This document shows, one piece after another, positions 17,920-44,151 of a stretch of DNA of 64,000 nucleotides. Source of the DNA: Phytohabitans suffuscus. GTDB lineage: Bacteria > Actinomycetota > Actinomycetes > Mycobacteriales > Micromonosporaceae. The stretch's first letter is position 1; each line of letters begins with the position of its first letter. Made by a program: the position numbers and the translations under genes. A model generated the notes under the pieces. It worked only from the letters and a program-made list of their open reading frames with translations. It had not been told where the DNA came from and did not search any database. The DNA lies in assembly GCF_011764565.1 (NCBI RefSeq), contig NZ_AP022871.1, forward strand, positions 1-64,000. Direction: 5' to 3'.

Positions 17920-19263
17920 ATGGACCCGATAGCGGAGGCGTTGCTCGGCGACGCGACACCCGACCAGCTGGCCCGGATCGACGTGCCCGGCGACTACCTG
18001 GCCGCGTACCTGCGGGCGGAGGACGTCGGGATGTTCGCCGGCGGCGCGGACAAGGACGTGCGGCGGTCGATGAAGGTCGGCCGGGTGCCGATGCCGCAGC
18101 TCGCGCCGGACGAGGCGCTCGTCGCGGTGATGGCCAGCTCCATCAACTACAACACCGTGTGGTCGGCGATGTTCGAGCCGCTGCCGACGTTCGCGTTCCT
18201 GCGGCGGTTCGCCGCCACCGGCGGCTTCGCCCAGCGGCACGACCTCCCGCACCACGTGGTGGGCTCGGACGCGGCCGGCGTCGTCGTGCGGGTGGGCGCC
18301 GGCGTGCGGCACTGGCGCGTCGGCGACCACGTCATGGTCAGTCCGGCCTATGTGGACGACCAGGAGCCGGGCACGCACGCCGACGGCATGATGGGTGACG
18401 AGCAGCGGGCGTGGGGGTTCGAGACGAACTTCGGCGGGCTGGCGCACTACGCGGTGGTCCGGGTCAGCCAGCTCGTCCCCAAGCCGCCGCACCTCACGTG
18501 GGAGGAAGCCGCCAGCATCACGCTCTGCGCCGGCACCGCGTACCGGATGCTGGTGAGCCCGCTCGGCGCGGACCTGAAGCAGGGCGACACCGTGCTGGTG
18601 TGGGGCGCGACCGGCGGGCTCGGCGCCTACGCCGTGCAGATGGTGCGGGCCGGCGGCGGCATCGCCGTCGGCGTGGTCGGCACCGAGGAGAAGGCCGCGG
18701 CGTTGCGGCGCCTCGGCTGCGACGTCGTCGTCAACCGCCACGACATCGGGCTCGCCGGCACCGCCGGGGACGCCGACCACGCGATCGAGATCGGCAAGCG
18801 GTTGGGGCGCATCATCCGGGCCGAGACCGGCGGCGACCCGCGGATCGTCTTCGACTACGTCGGACGGTCCACGTTCGGCGTCTCGGTGTTCGTGGCGGCC
18901 CGCGGCGGCATCGTCGTCACCTGCGGGTCGAGCTCCGGCTACCGGCACGAGTACGACAACCGGTACCTGTGGATGAACCTCAAGCGCGTCATCGGCAGCC
19001 ACGTCGCCAACCTCCGCGAGCAGTGGGAGTGCGCCCGCCTGTTCAGCCTCGGCCGGCTCGCGCCGACGCTGTCGCGGGTGTACCCGCTGAGCGAGGCCGC
19101 CGACGCCACCCGGCTGGTGCAGACCAACAGCCACCTCGGGAAGGTGGGTGTGCTGTGCATGGCGCCGGTGACCGGGCTCGGCGTCACCGACCCCGAGCTG
19201 CGCGAGCGGATCGGGGTGGCGCGCATCAACCCGCTGCGCGACCTTGTCGGAACCCACACCTAG
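17920..19263 (+). CDS. Crotonyl-CoA carboxylase/reductase (CCR)
   Basis: A 447-residue medium-chain reductase that reduces 2-enoyl-CoA with NADPH and fixes CO2 to give an alkylmalonyl-CoA. CCR marks are the Asn in SSINYNTVW (about residue 74), the Phe-Glu in WGFETNFGGLAHY, the nucleotide motif VWGATGGLGAYAVQ, and the His in LKRVIGSHVANL. These are the residues known to orient CO2 in characterised CCRs. The substrate-lining segment reads AASITLCAGTAYRML, where many CCRs have AAAPGLVNSTAYR, so the pocket may be altered. Translation is probably coupled to the halogenase (one-base gap). Together with the KASIII and dehydrogenase genes it should supply a branched extender unit to the PKS. Confidence 0.9.
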   Translation: MDPIAEALLGDATPDQLARIDVPGDYLAAYLRAEDVGMFAGGADKDVRRSMKVGRVPMPQLAPDEALVAVMASSINYNTVWSAMFEPLPTFAFLRRFAATGGFAQRHDLPHHVVGSDAAGVVVRVGAGVRHWRVGDHVMVSPAYVDDQEPGTHADGMMGDEQRAWGFETNFGGLAHYAVVRVSQLVPKPPHLTWEEAASITLCAGTAYRMLVSPLGADLKQGDTVLVWGATGGLGAYAVQMVRAGGGIAVGVVGTEEKAAALRRLGCDVVVNRHDIGLAGTAGDADHAIEIGKRLGRIIRAETGGDPRIVFDYVGRSTFGVSVFVAARGGIVVTCGSSSGYRHEYDNRYLWMNLKRVIGSHVANLREQWECARLFSLGRLAPTLSRVYPLSEAADATRLVQTNSHLGKVGVLCMAPVTGLGVTDPELRERIGVARINPLRDLVGTHT

Positions 19264-19327
19264 CCTCGTCGGAACCCACACCAAGCCTCGTCGGAACCCA
19301 CCTAGCAGAGTCGGAATCCCCACCACC
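19242..19327 (+). repeat. Four imperfect 20-22-bp tandem repeats across the CCR stop codon
   Basis: Units of the form CCTYGTCGGAACCCACACC plus a 3-bp tail (TAG or AAG) occur at 19242-19263, 19264-19285 and 19286-19305, with a degenerate fourth at 19306-19327. The first unit encodes the last CCR residues and its TAG is the CCR stop codon. The array fills the gap before the KASIII gene and may affect transcript stability or be slippage-derived. Confidence 0.85.
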
Positions 19328-19343
19328 GGAGAGGTGCAGCCAC

Positions 19344-20357
19344 GTGGCGACGCTCGCAACCGGAATCGTCTCGACCGGGTCCTACCTGCCCGAGCGGGAG
19401 GTGGGAAACGAGGAGGTGGCGGGCCTGGTCGGGATCGACCCGGAGTGGATCGACCGCAAGACGCAGATAGCCCGCCGCCGGTACGCCGCGCGCGACGAGG
19501 CCACATCGGACCTGGCCGTCCACGCGGCGACCCGGGCACTCGCGGGGGCCGGTCTCGGCGCCGACCGGATCGACTACCTCATCCTCTCGACGTCAACCGG
19601 CGACTCCCCCCAGCCGCCGACCTCCGCCCTGGTCCAGCACGCGCTGGGGGCGTACCGCGCGGCGTGCGTCGACATCAACGTCGTGTGCAGCGGCTTCGTC
19701 TACGGCCTGGCGCTCGCCAACGCCCTGGTCGCCCGGGATCCGGCGGCGCACGCCCTGGTCATCGCCGCGGACGTCTACTCGCGCATCCTGGACTTCTCCG
19801 ACCGGCGGACCGCCGTGCTGCTCGGCGACGGCGCGGGCGCGGCCGTCGTGGGCCGGGTCCGCGAGCCGTACGGCTTCGTCGGCTTCGAACTGTCCACGCA
19901 CGGCTACGCCCAGAACCTCATCCGGGTCGACGCGGGCGGCAGCCGGCGGCCGGCGACGCACGAGACGGTGGAGGCCGGCGAGCACTACTTCCGGATGGAC
20001 GGGCGCGGGGTCCGGGACTTCGTCATGGAGCACGTGCCGCCCGCGCTGAGGTCCCTTGTGGACCGCGCCGGTGTGGGCCTCGACGGCATCGACCACTTCG
20101 TGCCGCACCAGGCCAACGGCGTCCTCCTCACCGAGCTCGTCAAGCGCGCCGGGCTCGCCGGCGCGCAGACCCACCGCACGCTGGAGCGGTACGGCAACAT
20201 CGGCAGCGCCTCCGTGCCGGTCGCCCTCGACGACGCCGCCCAGTCCGGACGGCTCCGGGCGGGCGACACGATGCTGCTGGCCGGTTTCGGCGGCGGGATG
20301 TCGATCGGCGCCTGCCTGCTGCGGTGGTCCGCCTCTCCGCCGCAGCCGGCGTCGTGA
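19344..20357 (+). CDS. Beta-ketoacyl-ACP synthase III (FabH-like)
   Basis: A 337-residue KASIII. The catalytic cysteine is in DINVVCSGFVYGLAL (about residue 112). The histidine is in FVPHQANGVLL and the asparagine in RYGNIGSASVPVAL, giving the intact C-H-N triad needed for decarboxylative condensation. GTG 19344 is chosen because GGAGAGG lies 9 nt before it and the fold begins at once (GIVSTGSYLPEREV). In extender pathways such as those for branched alkylmalonyl-CoA, a KASIII condenses a short acyl-CoA with malonyl-ACP to give a 3-ketoacyl intermediate, which the following dehydrogenase and the CCR then process. The acyl primer is not predictable here. Its stop overlaps the next start (GTGA). 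Confidence 0.9.
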   Translation: MATLATGIVSTGSYLPEREVGNEEVAGLVGIDPEWIDRKTQIARRRYAARDEATSDLAVHAATRALAGAGLGADRIDYLILSTSTGDSPQPPTSALVQHALGAYRAACVDINVVCSGFVYGLALANALVARDPAAHALVIAADVYSRILDFSDRRTAVLLGDGAGAAVVGRVREPYGFVGFELSTHGYAQNLIRVDAGGSRRPATHETVEAGEHYFRMDGRGVRDFVMEHVPPALRSLVDRAGVGLDGIDHFVPHQANGVLLTELVKRAGLAGAQTHRTLERYGNIGSASVPVALDDAAQSGRLRAGDTMLLAGFGGGMSIGACLLRWSASPPQPAS

Positions 20358-21232
20358 GCGGCGTCCCCGCCGAGATCTCCCGGGTCGGCATCGTCGGCTG
20401 CGGCGTGATGGGCTCGGGCATCGCCGAGGCGTGCGCGCGGCGTGACCTCGACGTGGTCGTGGTGGGACCGGGGGCGGAGTCGGTGGAGCGCGGCCGGCGG
20501 CGCCTGGTCGACTCGCTCGACCGTGCGCTGCGCAAGTCACGCATCAGCGAGGCGGAGCGCGACGCGGTGCTGGGGCGGGCGCGGTTCACCGCCGACCTCC
20601 AGGAGCTCGCCGACCGCGAGCTGGTGCTGGAGGCGATACCCGAGGACGAGCCCGCCAAGCTGGCGATGTTCGGCGACATCGACAAGATCGTCGCGGCGCC
20701 GGAGGCGGTCCTCGGGTCGAACACGTCGTCCATACCCATCGTCCGGCTCGCCCGCGCCACGCAGCGGCCGGAACAGGTCATCGGCATCCACTTCTTCAGC
20801 CCGGCGGCGATCCAGCCGCTCGTCGAGGTGGTGCCGTCGCTGCTCACCTCGACGCGGGCCGGCGAGCGGGTCGAGTCGTTCCTGGTGGACCGCCTCGGCA
20901 AGCAGCCGATCCGGTCGCCGGACCGGGCCGGCTTCGTGGTTAACGCGCTGCTGATCCCCTACCTGCTCGCGGCGATCCGCATGGTGGAGTCCGGGTTCGC
21001 GCCGGCCGAGACCGTCGACCGCGGCATGGTACTGGGCTGCTCGCACCCGGTCGGCCCGCTCAAGCTCGTCGACCTGATCGGACTGGACACGATCGCGGCG
21101 GTTGCGCAGTCGCTGTACCAGGAGTTCAGGGAGCCGCAGTACGCACCGCCGCCCCTGCTGCGGCGCATGGTCGAGGGCGGGCTGTACGGCAAGAAGTCCG
21201 GGCAGGGCTTCTACACCTACCCGCTCGCCTGA
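20354..21232 (+). CDS. 3-hydroxyacyl-CoA (3-hydroxybutyryl-CoA) dehydrogenase
   Basis: A 292-residue NAD(P)-dependent dehydrogenase. The Rossmann motif VGIVGCGVMGSGIAEA is near residue 12. The catalytic histidine is in GIHFFSPAAIQPLVEVV with the partner glutamate, and the asparagine is in VVNALLIPYL. The C-terminal domain ends in GLYGKKSGQGFYTYP, as usual. GTG 20354 overlaps the KASIII stop by four bases, so translation is coupled. It should reduce the KASIII product to a 3-hydroxyacyl thioester. A dehydratase (crotonase) to give the CCR substrate is not encoded in this operon and would have to come from elsewhere. Confidence 0.88.
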   Translation: MSGVPAEISRVGIVGCGVMGSGIAEACARRDLDVVVVGPGAESVERGRRRLVDSLDRALRKSRISEAERDAVLGRARFTADLQELADRELVLEAIPEDEPAKLAMFGDIDKIVAAPEAVLGSNTSSIPIVRLARATQRPEQVIGIHFFSPAAIQPLVEVVPSLLTSTRAGERVESFLVDRLGKQPIRSPDRAGFVVNALLIPYLLAAIRMVESGFAPAETVDRGMVLGCSHPVGPLKLVDLIGLDTIAAVAQSLYQEFREPQYAPPPLLRRMVEGGLYGKKSGQGFYTYPLA

Positions 21233-21487
21233 TCAGCTGGCGGACCGGCGCCTGGACCACCGCGGGCGCCGGCGCGTGTCCAGCTGTGCCCACAAGCGAC
21301 GCTCCACTCGCGACGGTGGCCGGCCGGTGACCCGCTCCGGGTGTCCCTCCTGCGGCGCGGGCTCGGTGGGCGCAGACAGCATCAGCATCATCGTCTCGTA
21401 CGGCACGAACGGCGACGCCATCAGGCACGCGATGGCCATGTGGCGCCGGATCTCCTTGAACGCCGCACGCAGCGAATGTCCGTCCAT
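21233..21487 (-). CDS. Possible small protein of 84 residues, unknown
   Basis: An ORF starting MDGHSLRAAFKEIRRHMAIACLMASPFVPYE and ending in an Arg-rich tail (RRRPRWSRRRSAS). It lies 65 nt downstream of PKS-A in the same direction, and its stop abuts the stop of the convergent dehydrogenase gene. A short hydrophobic stretch around residues 18-36 could be membrane-associated. There is no good ribosome binding site and no recognisable family. It may simply be a chance frame in the 320-bp gap between convergent genes. Confidence 0.25.
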   Translation of the reverse strand: MDGHSLRAAFKEIRRHMAIACLMASPFVPYETMMLMLSAPTEPAPQEGHPERVTGRPPSRVERRLWAQLDTRRRPRWSRRRSAS

Positions 21488-21552
21488 CGTGCAACGATTG
21501 CCGCCGGTCCTTAAGCGACGCTTGCCCCCGCCTGTCGCGCACGGGCTCCGGG

Positions 21553-40266
<18,714 letters not shown>

Positions 40267-40383
40267 AATTGCCATCCTCGCCGCGAGCTCATGGATTCAC
40301 GTGCCACGTCGATGCCGACGGAAAGTGGGCGAGACGCGCCCATCGTTTGGCGCGAACGTACGGCCGCCTGAGCACCGTCGCAA

Positions 40384-40440
40384 CCCCTAAGCTCGGCCGC
40401 CCAATAAAGGCTAAAGCGGATCCAACCGCGCTTTTAGGGG
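40384..40440. promoter_or_regulatory. CCCCTAA/TTAGGGG boxes in the PKS-A / DUF5988 divergent promoter
   Basis: CCCCTAAGC (40384-40392), GGCTAAAGCGG (40409-40419) and CGCTTTTAGGGG (40429-40440) lie in the 234-bp region between PKS-A (start 40266, minus) and the DUF5988-like gene (start 40501, plus). The outer two form an inverted pair. They resemble the boxes at 16106, 43979 and 48621, so they are candidate sites for the cluster's SARP activator. Confidence 0.5.
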
Positions 40441-40500
40441 TTCCCAACCAGAGCCGGCGGTACCAGTATTTGAGCGACCTCAATTTGCGGAGGTGCCTCG

Positions 40501-40731
40501 ATGAGCGAGACGGACTTCATCTCCGACGACCGGATCGACGCGGTCCTGGAGGGTGGCCCCGCGGACATCCCCTCGGCCTCCCGCCGGCACCGGGTGCGCC
40601 CCGACCACGACCGGATCAAGGTCCCGCACCGCGGCGGGTACGAGCACTTCGAGCGGGCCGTCGACACCGGCTCCGGCACCGCGGCTCCGGTCGTCTACCG
40701 CTGGGTGACCCGTACCCGGATCGCCGAGTAG
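40501..40731 (+). CDS. DUF5988-like small protein
   Basis: A 76-residue soluble protein with the short conserved pattern I recall for DUF5988 proteins: an acidic N-terminus, VLEGGPADIP near residue 16, KVPHRGGYEHFE near 40, and a closing VYRWVTRTRIAE. Such small proteins recur in actinomycete biosynthetic clusters, often near carboxylases or PKS genes, with no known function. GGAGG lies 9-14 nt before ATG 40501. It is the first gene of a likely operon with the carboxyltransferase (33-nt gap) and thioesterase. By position it could be an accessory or epsilon-like subunit of the carboxylase, but that is only inference. Confidence 0.7.
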   Translation: MSETDFISDDRIDAVLEGGPADIPSASRRHRVRPDHDRIKVPHRGGYEHFERAVDTGSGTAAPVVYRWVTRTRIAE

Positions 40732-40764
40732 AAGCCCCCGGCCGCACGACACCTTCGAGGACTG

Positions 40765-42213
40765 ATGAGCGCACCGACGATCCGGCCGCCCGCCACCGTC
40801 ACGGGCACCGGCGAGCCGGCGGACCGGCGGCACCCCGCGGTGCGGTTCGCGGCTCTGCTCGACCCTGACACGGTGGAGCCCCTGCACGCTCCGGACAGCA
40901 GCGGCGTGCACGCGGTCGCCGGCCGGATCGCCGGCCATCGGGTCCTCGCCTACTGCACGGACGCCACGGTGATGGGCGGCGCCATGGGCGCGGCCGGCTG
41001 CCGGCACATCGTCGCCACGATCGCGCGGGCGGTGCGGGAGCGGGTTCCCGTCGTCGGTCTGTGGCACTCGGGCGGCGCGCGCCTGGCCGACGGCGTGGAG
41101 TCGATGGACGCGGTGGGGCAGGTGTTCGCCGCGATGACCCAGGCGTCCGGGCGGGTACCGCAGCTCTCGGTCGTGCTCGGCCCGGCCGCCGGCGCCGCCG
41201 CCTACGGGCCGGCGCTGACCGACCTGGTGATCATGTCCGACCAGGGCCGGATGTTCGTCACCGGCCCGGACGTGGTGCGCGCGGTGACCGGCGAACGCGT
41301 CGACATGGAGTCGCTGGGCGGCGCCGGCGCGCACGGCCCGAGGTCCGGCGTCGCGCACGTCGTCGTCGACACCGAGGAGCGGGCGTACCGGCGCGCCCGC
41401 CGGGTGGCCGAGCTGTTCGCCCATCCGGGCCTGCTCGACCCGCACGCGTTCGGCGCCGACCGCGACCTGCGCGCCCTGCTGCCCGACCGCCCGCAGCGCG
41501 CGTACGACGTGCGCCCGCTGGTCCGCGCGATCCTCGACGAGCACCCCGGCACCGAGCCGGCGTTCGTGGAGCTGCAGCCCGCCTGGGCGCCGAACATCGT
41601 GGTGGGGCTCGGCCGGCTGGCCGGGCGGACCGTAGGCGTGATCGCCAACAACCCGCTGCGCAAAGGCGGCTGCCTCGACTCGCTGAGCGCCGAGAAGGCG
41701 TCGCGCTTCGTGCGGATGTGCGACTCGCTGGGGGTACCGCTGCTCGTCCTCGTCGACGTGCCCGGCTACCTGCCCGGCGTCGACCAGGAGTGGGGTGGCG
41801 TGATCCGGCGCGGCGCCAAGCTGCTGCACGCGTTCGCCGAGGCCACCGTCCCCCGCGTCACGCTGATCACGCGCAAGTCGTACGGCGGCGCGTACATCGC
41901 GATGAACTCCCGGGCCCTGGGCGCGACGGCCGTGTTCGCCTGGCCGGGCGCGGAGGTCGCGGTGATGAGCGCGGAGGCGGCGGTGGACGTCCTGCACCGC
42001 AGGACGCTGGCCGCCACCGCGCCGGAGGAGCACGCGTCGGTCCGGCGGCGGCTGGTCGACGACCACGTGCGTGCCGCGGGCGGCGTCGACCGCGCGCTGG
42101 CGCTCGGCGTGGTCGACGAGGTGATCGACCCGGCGCACACGCGCCGCCGCCTGGCGCGGGCGCTGGCGACGGCCCCCGCCGGCCGCGGCCACCACGGCAA
42201 CATCCCTCTGTAG
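40765..42213 (+). CDS. Acyl-CoA carboxylase carboxyltransferase (beta) subunit
   Basis: A 482-residue biotin-dependent carboxyltransferase related to PccB/AccB. It transfers CO2 from carboxybiotin to an acyl-CoA to make (alkyl)malonyl-CoA. The N-half crotonase-like domain has LWHSGGARLADGVESM and LGPAAGAAAYGPALTD; the C-half has DVPGYLPGVDQEWGGVIRRGAKLL and SYGGAYIAMNSR. In Streptomyces coelicolor PccB the residue after GGAY is Asp422 and sets propionyl preference. Here it is Ile, as in the AccB-type enzyme, which suggests acetyl- or longer acyl-CoA use. The biotin carboxylase (alpha) subunit is not in the window and must be shared. Probably supplies building blocks to the PKS. Confidence 0.88.
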   Translation: MSAPTIRPPATVTGTGEPADRRHPAVRFAALLDPDTVEPLHAPDSSGVHAVAGRIAGHRVLAYCTDATVMGGAMGAAGCRHIVATIARAVRERVPVVGLWHSGGARLADGVESMDAVGQVFAAMTQASGRVPQLSVVLGPAAGAAAYGPALTDLVIMSDQGRMFVTGPDVVRAVTGERVDMESLGGAGAHGPRSGVAHVVVDTEERAYRRARRVAELFAHPGLLDPHAFGADRDLRALLPDRPQRAYDVRPLVRAILDEHPGTEPAFVELQPAWAPNIVVGLGRLAGRTVGVIANNPLRKGGCLDSLSAEKASRFVRMCDSLGVPLLVLVDVPGYLPGVDQEWGGVIRRGAKLLHAFAEATVPRVTLITRKSYGGAYIAMNSRALGATAVFAWPGAEVAVMSAEAAVDVLHRRTLAATAPEEHASVRRRLVDDHVRAAGGVDRALALGVVDEVIDPAHTRRRLARALATAPAGRGHHGNIPL

Positions 42214-42251
42214 GACGGCGCCTCCCACCCCCGTGTACACGAAGGACGGTC

Positions 42252-43010
42252 ATGACCTCAGTCACCGCGGACCGGGACGCCTGGATCCGGCAGTACCACC
42301 CGGCGCCCGGCAGCGACGTCCGGCTCGTGTGCTTCCCGCACGCCGGCGGCTCGGCGAGCTTCTTCTTCCCGGTCTCCGAGCGGCTGGCGCCCGGCGTCGA
42401 ACTGCTCGCGGTGCAGTACCCGGGCCGCCAGGACCGCCGGACCGAGCCCAACATCGACAGCATCCACCGGCTGGCGGACCGGATCGCCGAGGTGCTGCTG
42501 CCGCTGGCCGGCGAGGGCAAGCGGCTGGCCTTCTTCGGCCACAGCATGGGCGCGACGGTGGCGTACGAGGTGGCGCTGCGGCTGGAGGAGGCCGGCGCGC
42601 CGCCGCTCACCCTGCTGTTCGCCTCGGGCCGCCGGTCGCCGTCGAGCTACCGCCCGGAGTCCGTGCACCTGCGCGACGACCGGGGCATCGTCACCGAGCT
42701 CCAGCTGCTCGGCGGCACCGAGGCGCGACTCGTCAACGACCCTGAGGTGCTGGCGATGGCCCTGCCCGCGCTGCGGGCCGACTACCGGGCCATCGAGACG
42801 TACTCGCACGTCCCGGAGCGCTCGCTGCGCTGCCCGGTGCTGGTGCTGATCGGAGACAGCGACCCGCGGGTCACGCTCGACGAGGCGAAGCGGTGGGCCG
42901 GGCACAGCACCGGCCCGTGGGAGCTGCGCGTGTTTCCCGGCGGCCACTTCTACCTGGTCCCGCGCAGCGCCGAGGTGATCGCGGTGATCGCGGAGAAGCT
43001 CGGACGCTAG
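42252..43010 (+). CDS. Type II (editing) thioesterase
   Basis: A 252-residue alpha/beta hydrolase of the PKS/NRPS-associated type II thioesterase family, which removes stalled or mis-primed acyl groups from carrier domains. Motifs: LVCFPHAGGSASFFFP near residue 25, nucleophile serine in FFGHSMGATVAYE near 99, aspartate in LIGDSDPRV near 200, and histidine in FPGGHFYLV near 230. Length and order are typical. AAGGA lies 8 nt before ATG 42252. It is the last gene of the DUF5988-carboxyltransferase-thioesterase unit and ends at the strong hairpin at 43012. Confidence 0.92.
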   Translation: MTSVTADRDAWIRQYHPAPGSDVRLVCFPHAGGSASFFFPVSERLAPGVELLAVQYPGRQDRRTEPNIDSIHRLADRIAEVLLPLAGEGKRLAFFGHSMGATVAYEVALRLEEAGAPPLTLLFASGRRSPSSYRPESVHLRDDRGIVTELQLLGGTEARLVNDPEVLAMALPALRADYRAIETYSHVPERSLRCPVLVLIGDSDPRVTLDEAKRWAGHSTGPWELRVFPGGHFYLVPRSAEVIAVIAEKLGR

Positions 43011-43011
43011 C

Positions 43012-43038
43012 GGCGAGGGCGCCGGTGGCGCCCTCGCC
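43012..43038. terminator. Bidirectional terminator hairpin
   Basis: GGCGAGGGCGCC (43012-43023) and GGCGCCCTCGCC (43027-43038) form a perfect 12-bp stem with a GGT loop. It fills the 32-bp gap between the convergent thioesterase (ends 43010) and SARP (ends 43043) genes, so it can stop transcription from both sides. Confidence 0.75.
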
Positions 43039-43042
43039 CCCG

Positions 43043-43825
43043 TCAGCGCGACGGGGTGGCGGCGCCGGCCAGCTCCAGCCGGGGGTCGTCCAGCAGGATC
43101 GCCCGCTGCAGCTCCCGCAGGTTGCGGCAGGGCTCGAGGCCGAGCTCGGTCCGCAGGATGTTGCGCGCCGACTGGTACACCTTCAGCGCGTCCGCCTGGC
43201 AGCCCGAGCGGGCCAGGGCCAGCATGAGCTGCCGGTAGAACGCCTCCCGCAGCGGGTACTCGGTGGTCAGCACGTACAGGTAGCTGACGTACTCCCGGTG
43301 GCGCCCCAGCATCAGTGCCGCGTCGACCAGCTCTTCCACGCACTCCAGGCGGGCCTGCTCCGCCCACCCGACGAAGCCGTTGATCACCGGGCCGTCCCGC
43401 AGGTCGCCGACGGGCGCGCCGTGCCAGAGGGCCAGCGCCGACTCGAACGCGGCGCAGGCCTCCTCCCACCGCCCGGCCCGCTGGAAGGTCCGCCCCTCGC
43501 TCATCCGCTGCTGGAAAACGTCGACGTCGAGCTCGTCGCCGTCGAGCCGGAGCAGGTAGCCGGGCGGCGTCGTGACGATCGGGCTCTGCGGGCAGTGCTC
43601 CCGGCTGAGGAACTTGCGCAGCTGCGAGACGTACACGTGCAGGCCGGCGCTGGCCCGGCGAGGGGGGTTGTCGCCCCAGATCTCCGTCATCAGCTGGCTG
43701 GCCGGCACGACCTGGTTGGCGCGTATGAGCAGCGCGCCCAGGAGCACCTCCACTTTCCGCGCGGACAGTGACGAGACGATACCGTTGTCGACGACGCGAA
43801 TTGGTCCAAGGATTTCGTATCTCAT
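43043..43825 (-). CDS. SARP-family transcriptional activator (AfsR/BTAD type)
   Basis: A 260-residue small SARP. The OmpR-like DNA-binding domain (about 1-95) has MRYEILGPIRVV, LSARKVEVLLGALLIRANQVV and a recognition-helix segment RRASAGLHVYVSQLRKFL. The bacterial transcriptional activation domain (about 100-245) runs from ELDVDVFQQRMSEG to RTELGLEP. ATG 43825 is preferred because GAGG lies 12 nt before it and the family's usual first strand follows; the upstream ATG 43849 has no ribosome binding site. Such proteins switch on their own biosynthetic cluster by binding direct repeats near the -35 region. The CTTTAGG-type boxes found at four promoters here are candidate targets. Confidence 0.88.
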   Translation of the reverse strand: MRYEILGPIRVVDNGIVSSLSARKVEVLLGALLIRANQVVPASQLMTEIWGDNPPRRASAGLHVYVSQLRKFLSREHCPQSPIVTTPPGYLLRLDGDELDVDVFQQRMSEGRTFQRAGRWEEACAAFESALALWHGAPVGDLRDGPVINGFVGWAEQARLECVEELVDAALMLGRHREYVSYLYVLTTEYPLREAFYRQLMLALARSGCQADALKVYQSARNILRTELGLEPCRNLRELQRAILLDDPRLELAGAATPSR

Positions 43826-43978
43826 TGCACGCCGAACCTCATTTCGCATCGACGGGTGGGTTTTGCGAAACGCATTCTTAACACTCGTGTGACAGCCAGG
43901 AAGGATTCCCTTTCCTAATTCGGCTGTGTCAATCCTATGAGCGATGCCTGGTCGCGATAACCCCAGAAAAACCGAACA

Positions 43979-44043
43979 CCCCTAACGCCGCCGGTACCCC
44001 TAAGGCGCGCGCGACGACCGCGCGTGTTAGTCCAGCTTTAGGC
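43979..44043. promoter_or_regulatory. CCCCTAA and GCTTTAGG boxes between SARP and antiporter genes
   Basis: CCCCTAACG (43979-43987) and CCCCTAAGG (43997-44005) are direct repeats 18 bp apart; GTTAGTCC (44026-44033) and GCTTTAGGC (44035-44043) follow. The last pair closely resembles the element at 48621-48640. They lie in the 326-bp divergent region between the SARP gene (43825) and the antiporter gene (44152), so autoregulation and control of the antiporter are both possible. I see nothing else in 43826-44151. Confidence 0.5.
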
Positions 44044-44151
44044 GCCACCACGACGATGGCGGGAGTCGCCGGGCAGCCACGCGACGCCCCGTCTTGTACC
44101 TCTGGCGTCTGGACCGGCTCGTCCCGTACCTCTGCCTACCGGGAGCTCCCC

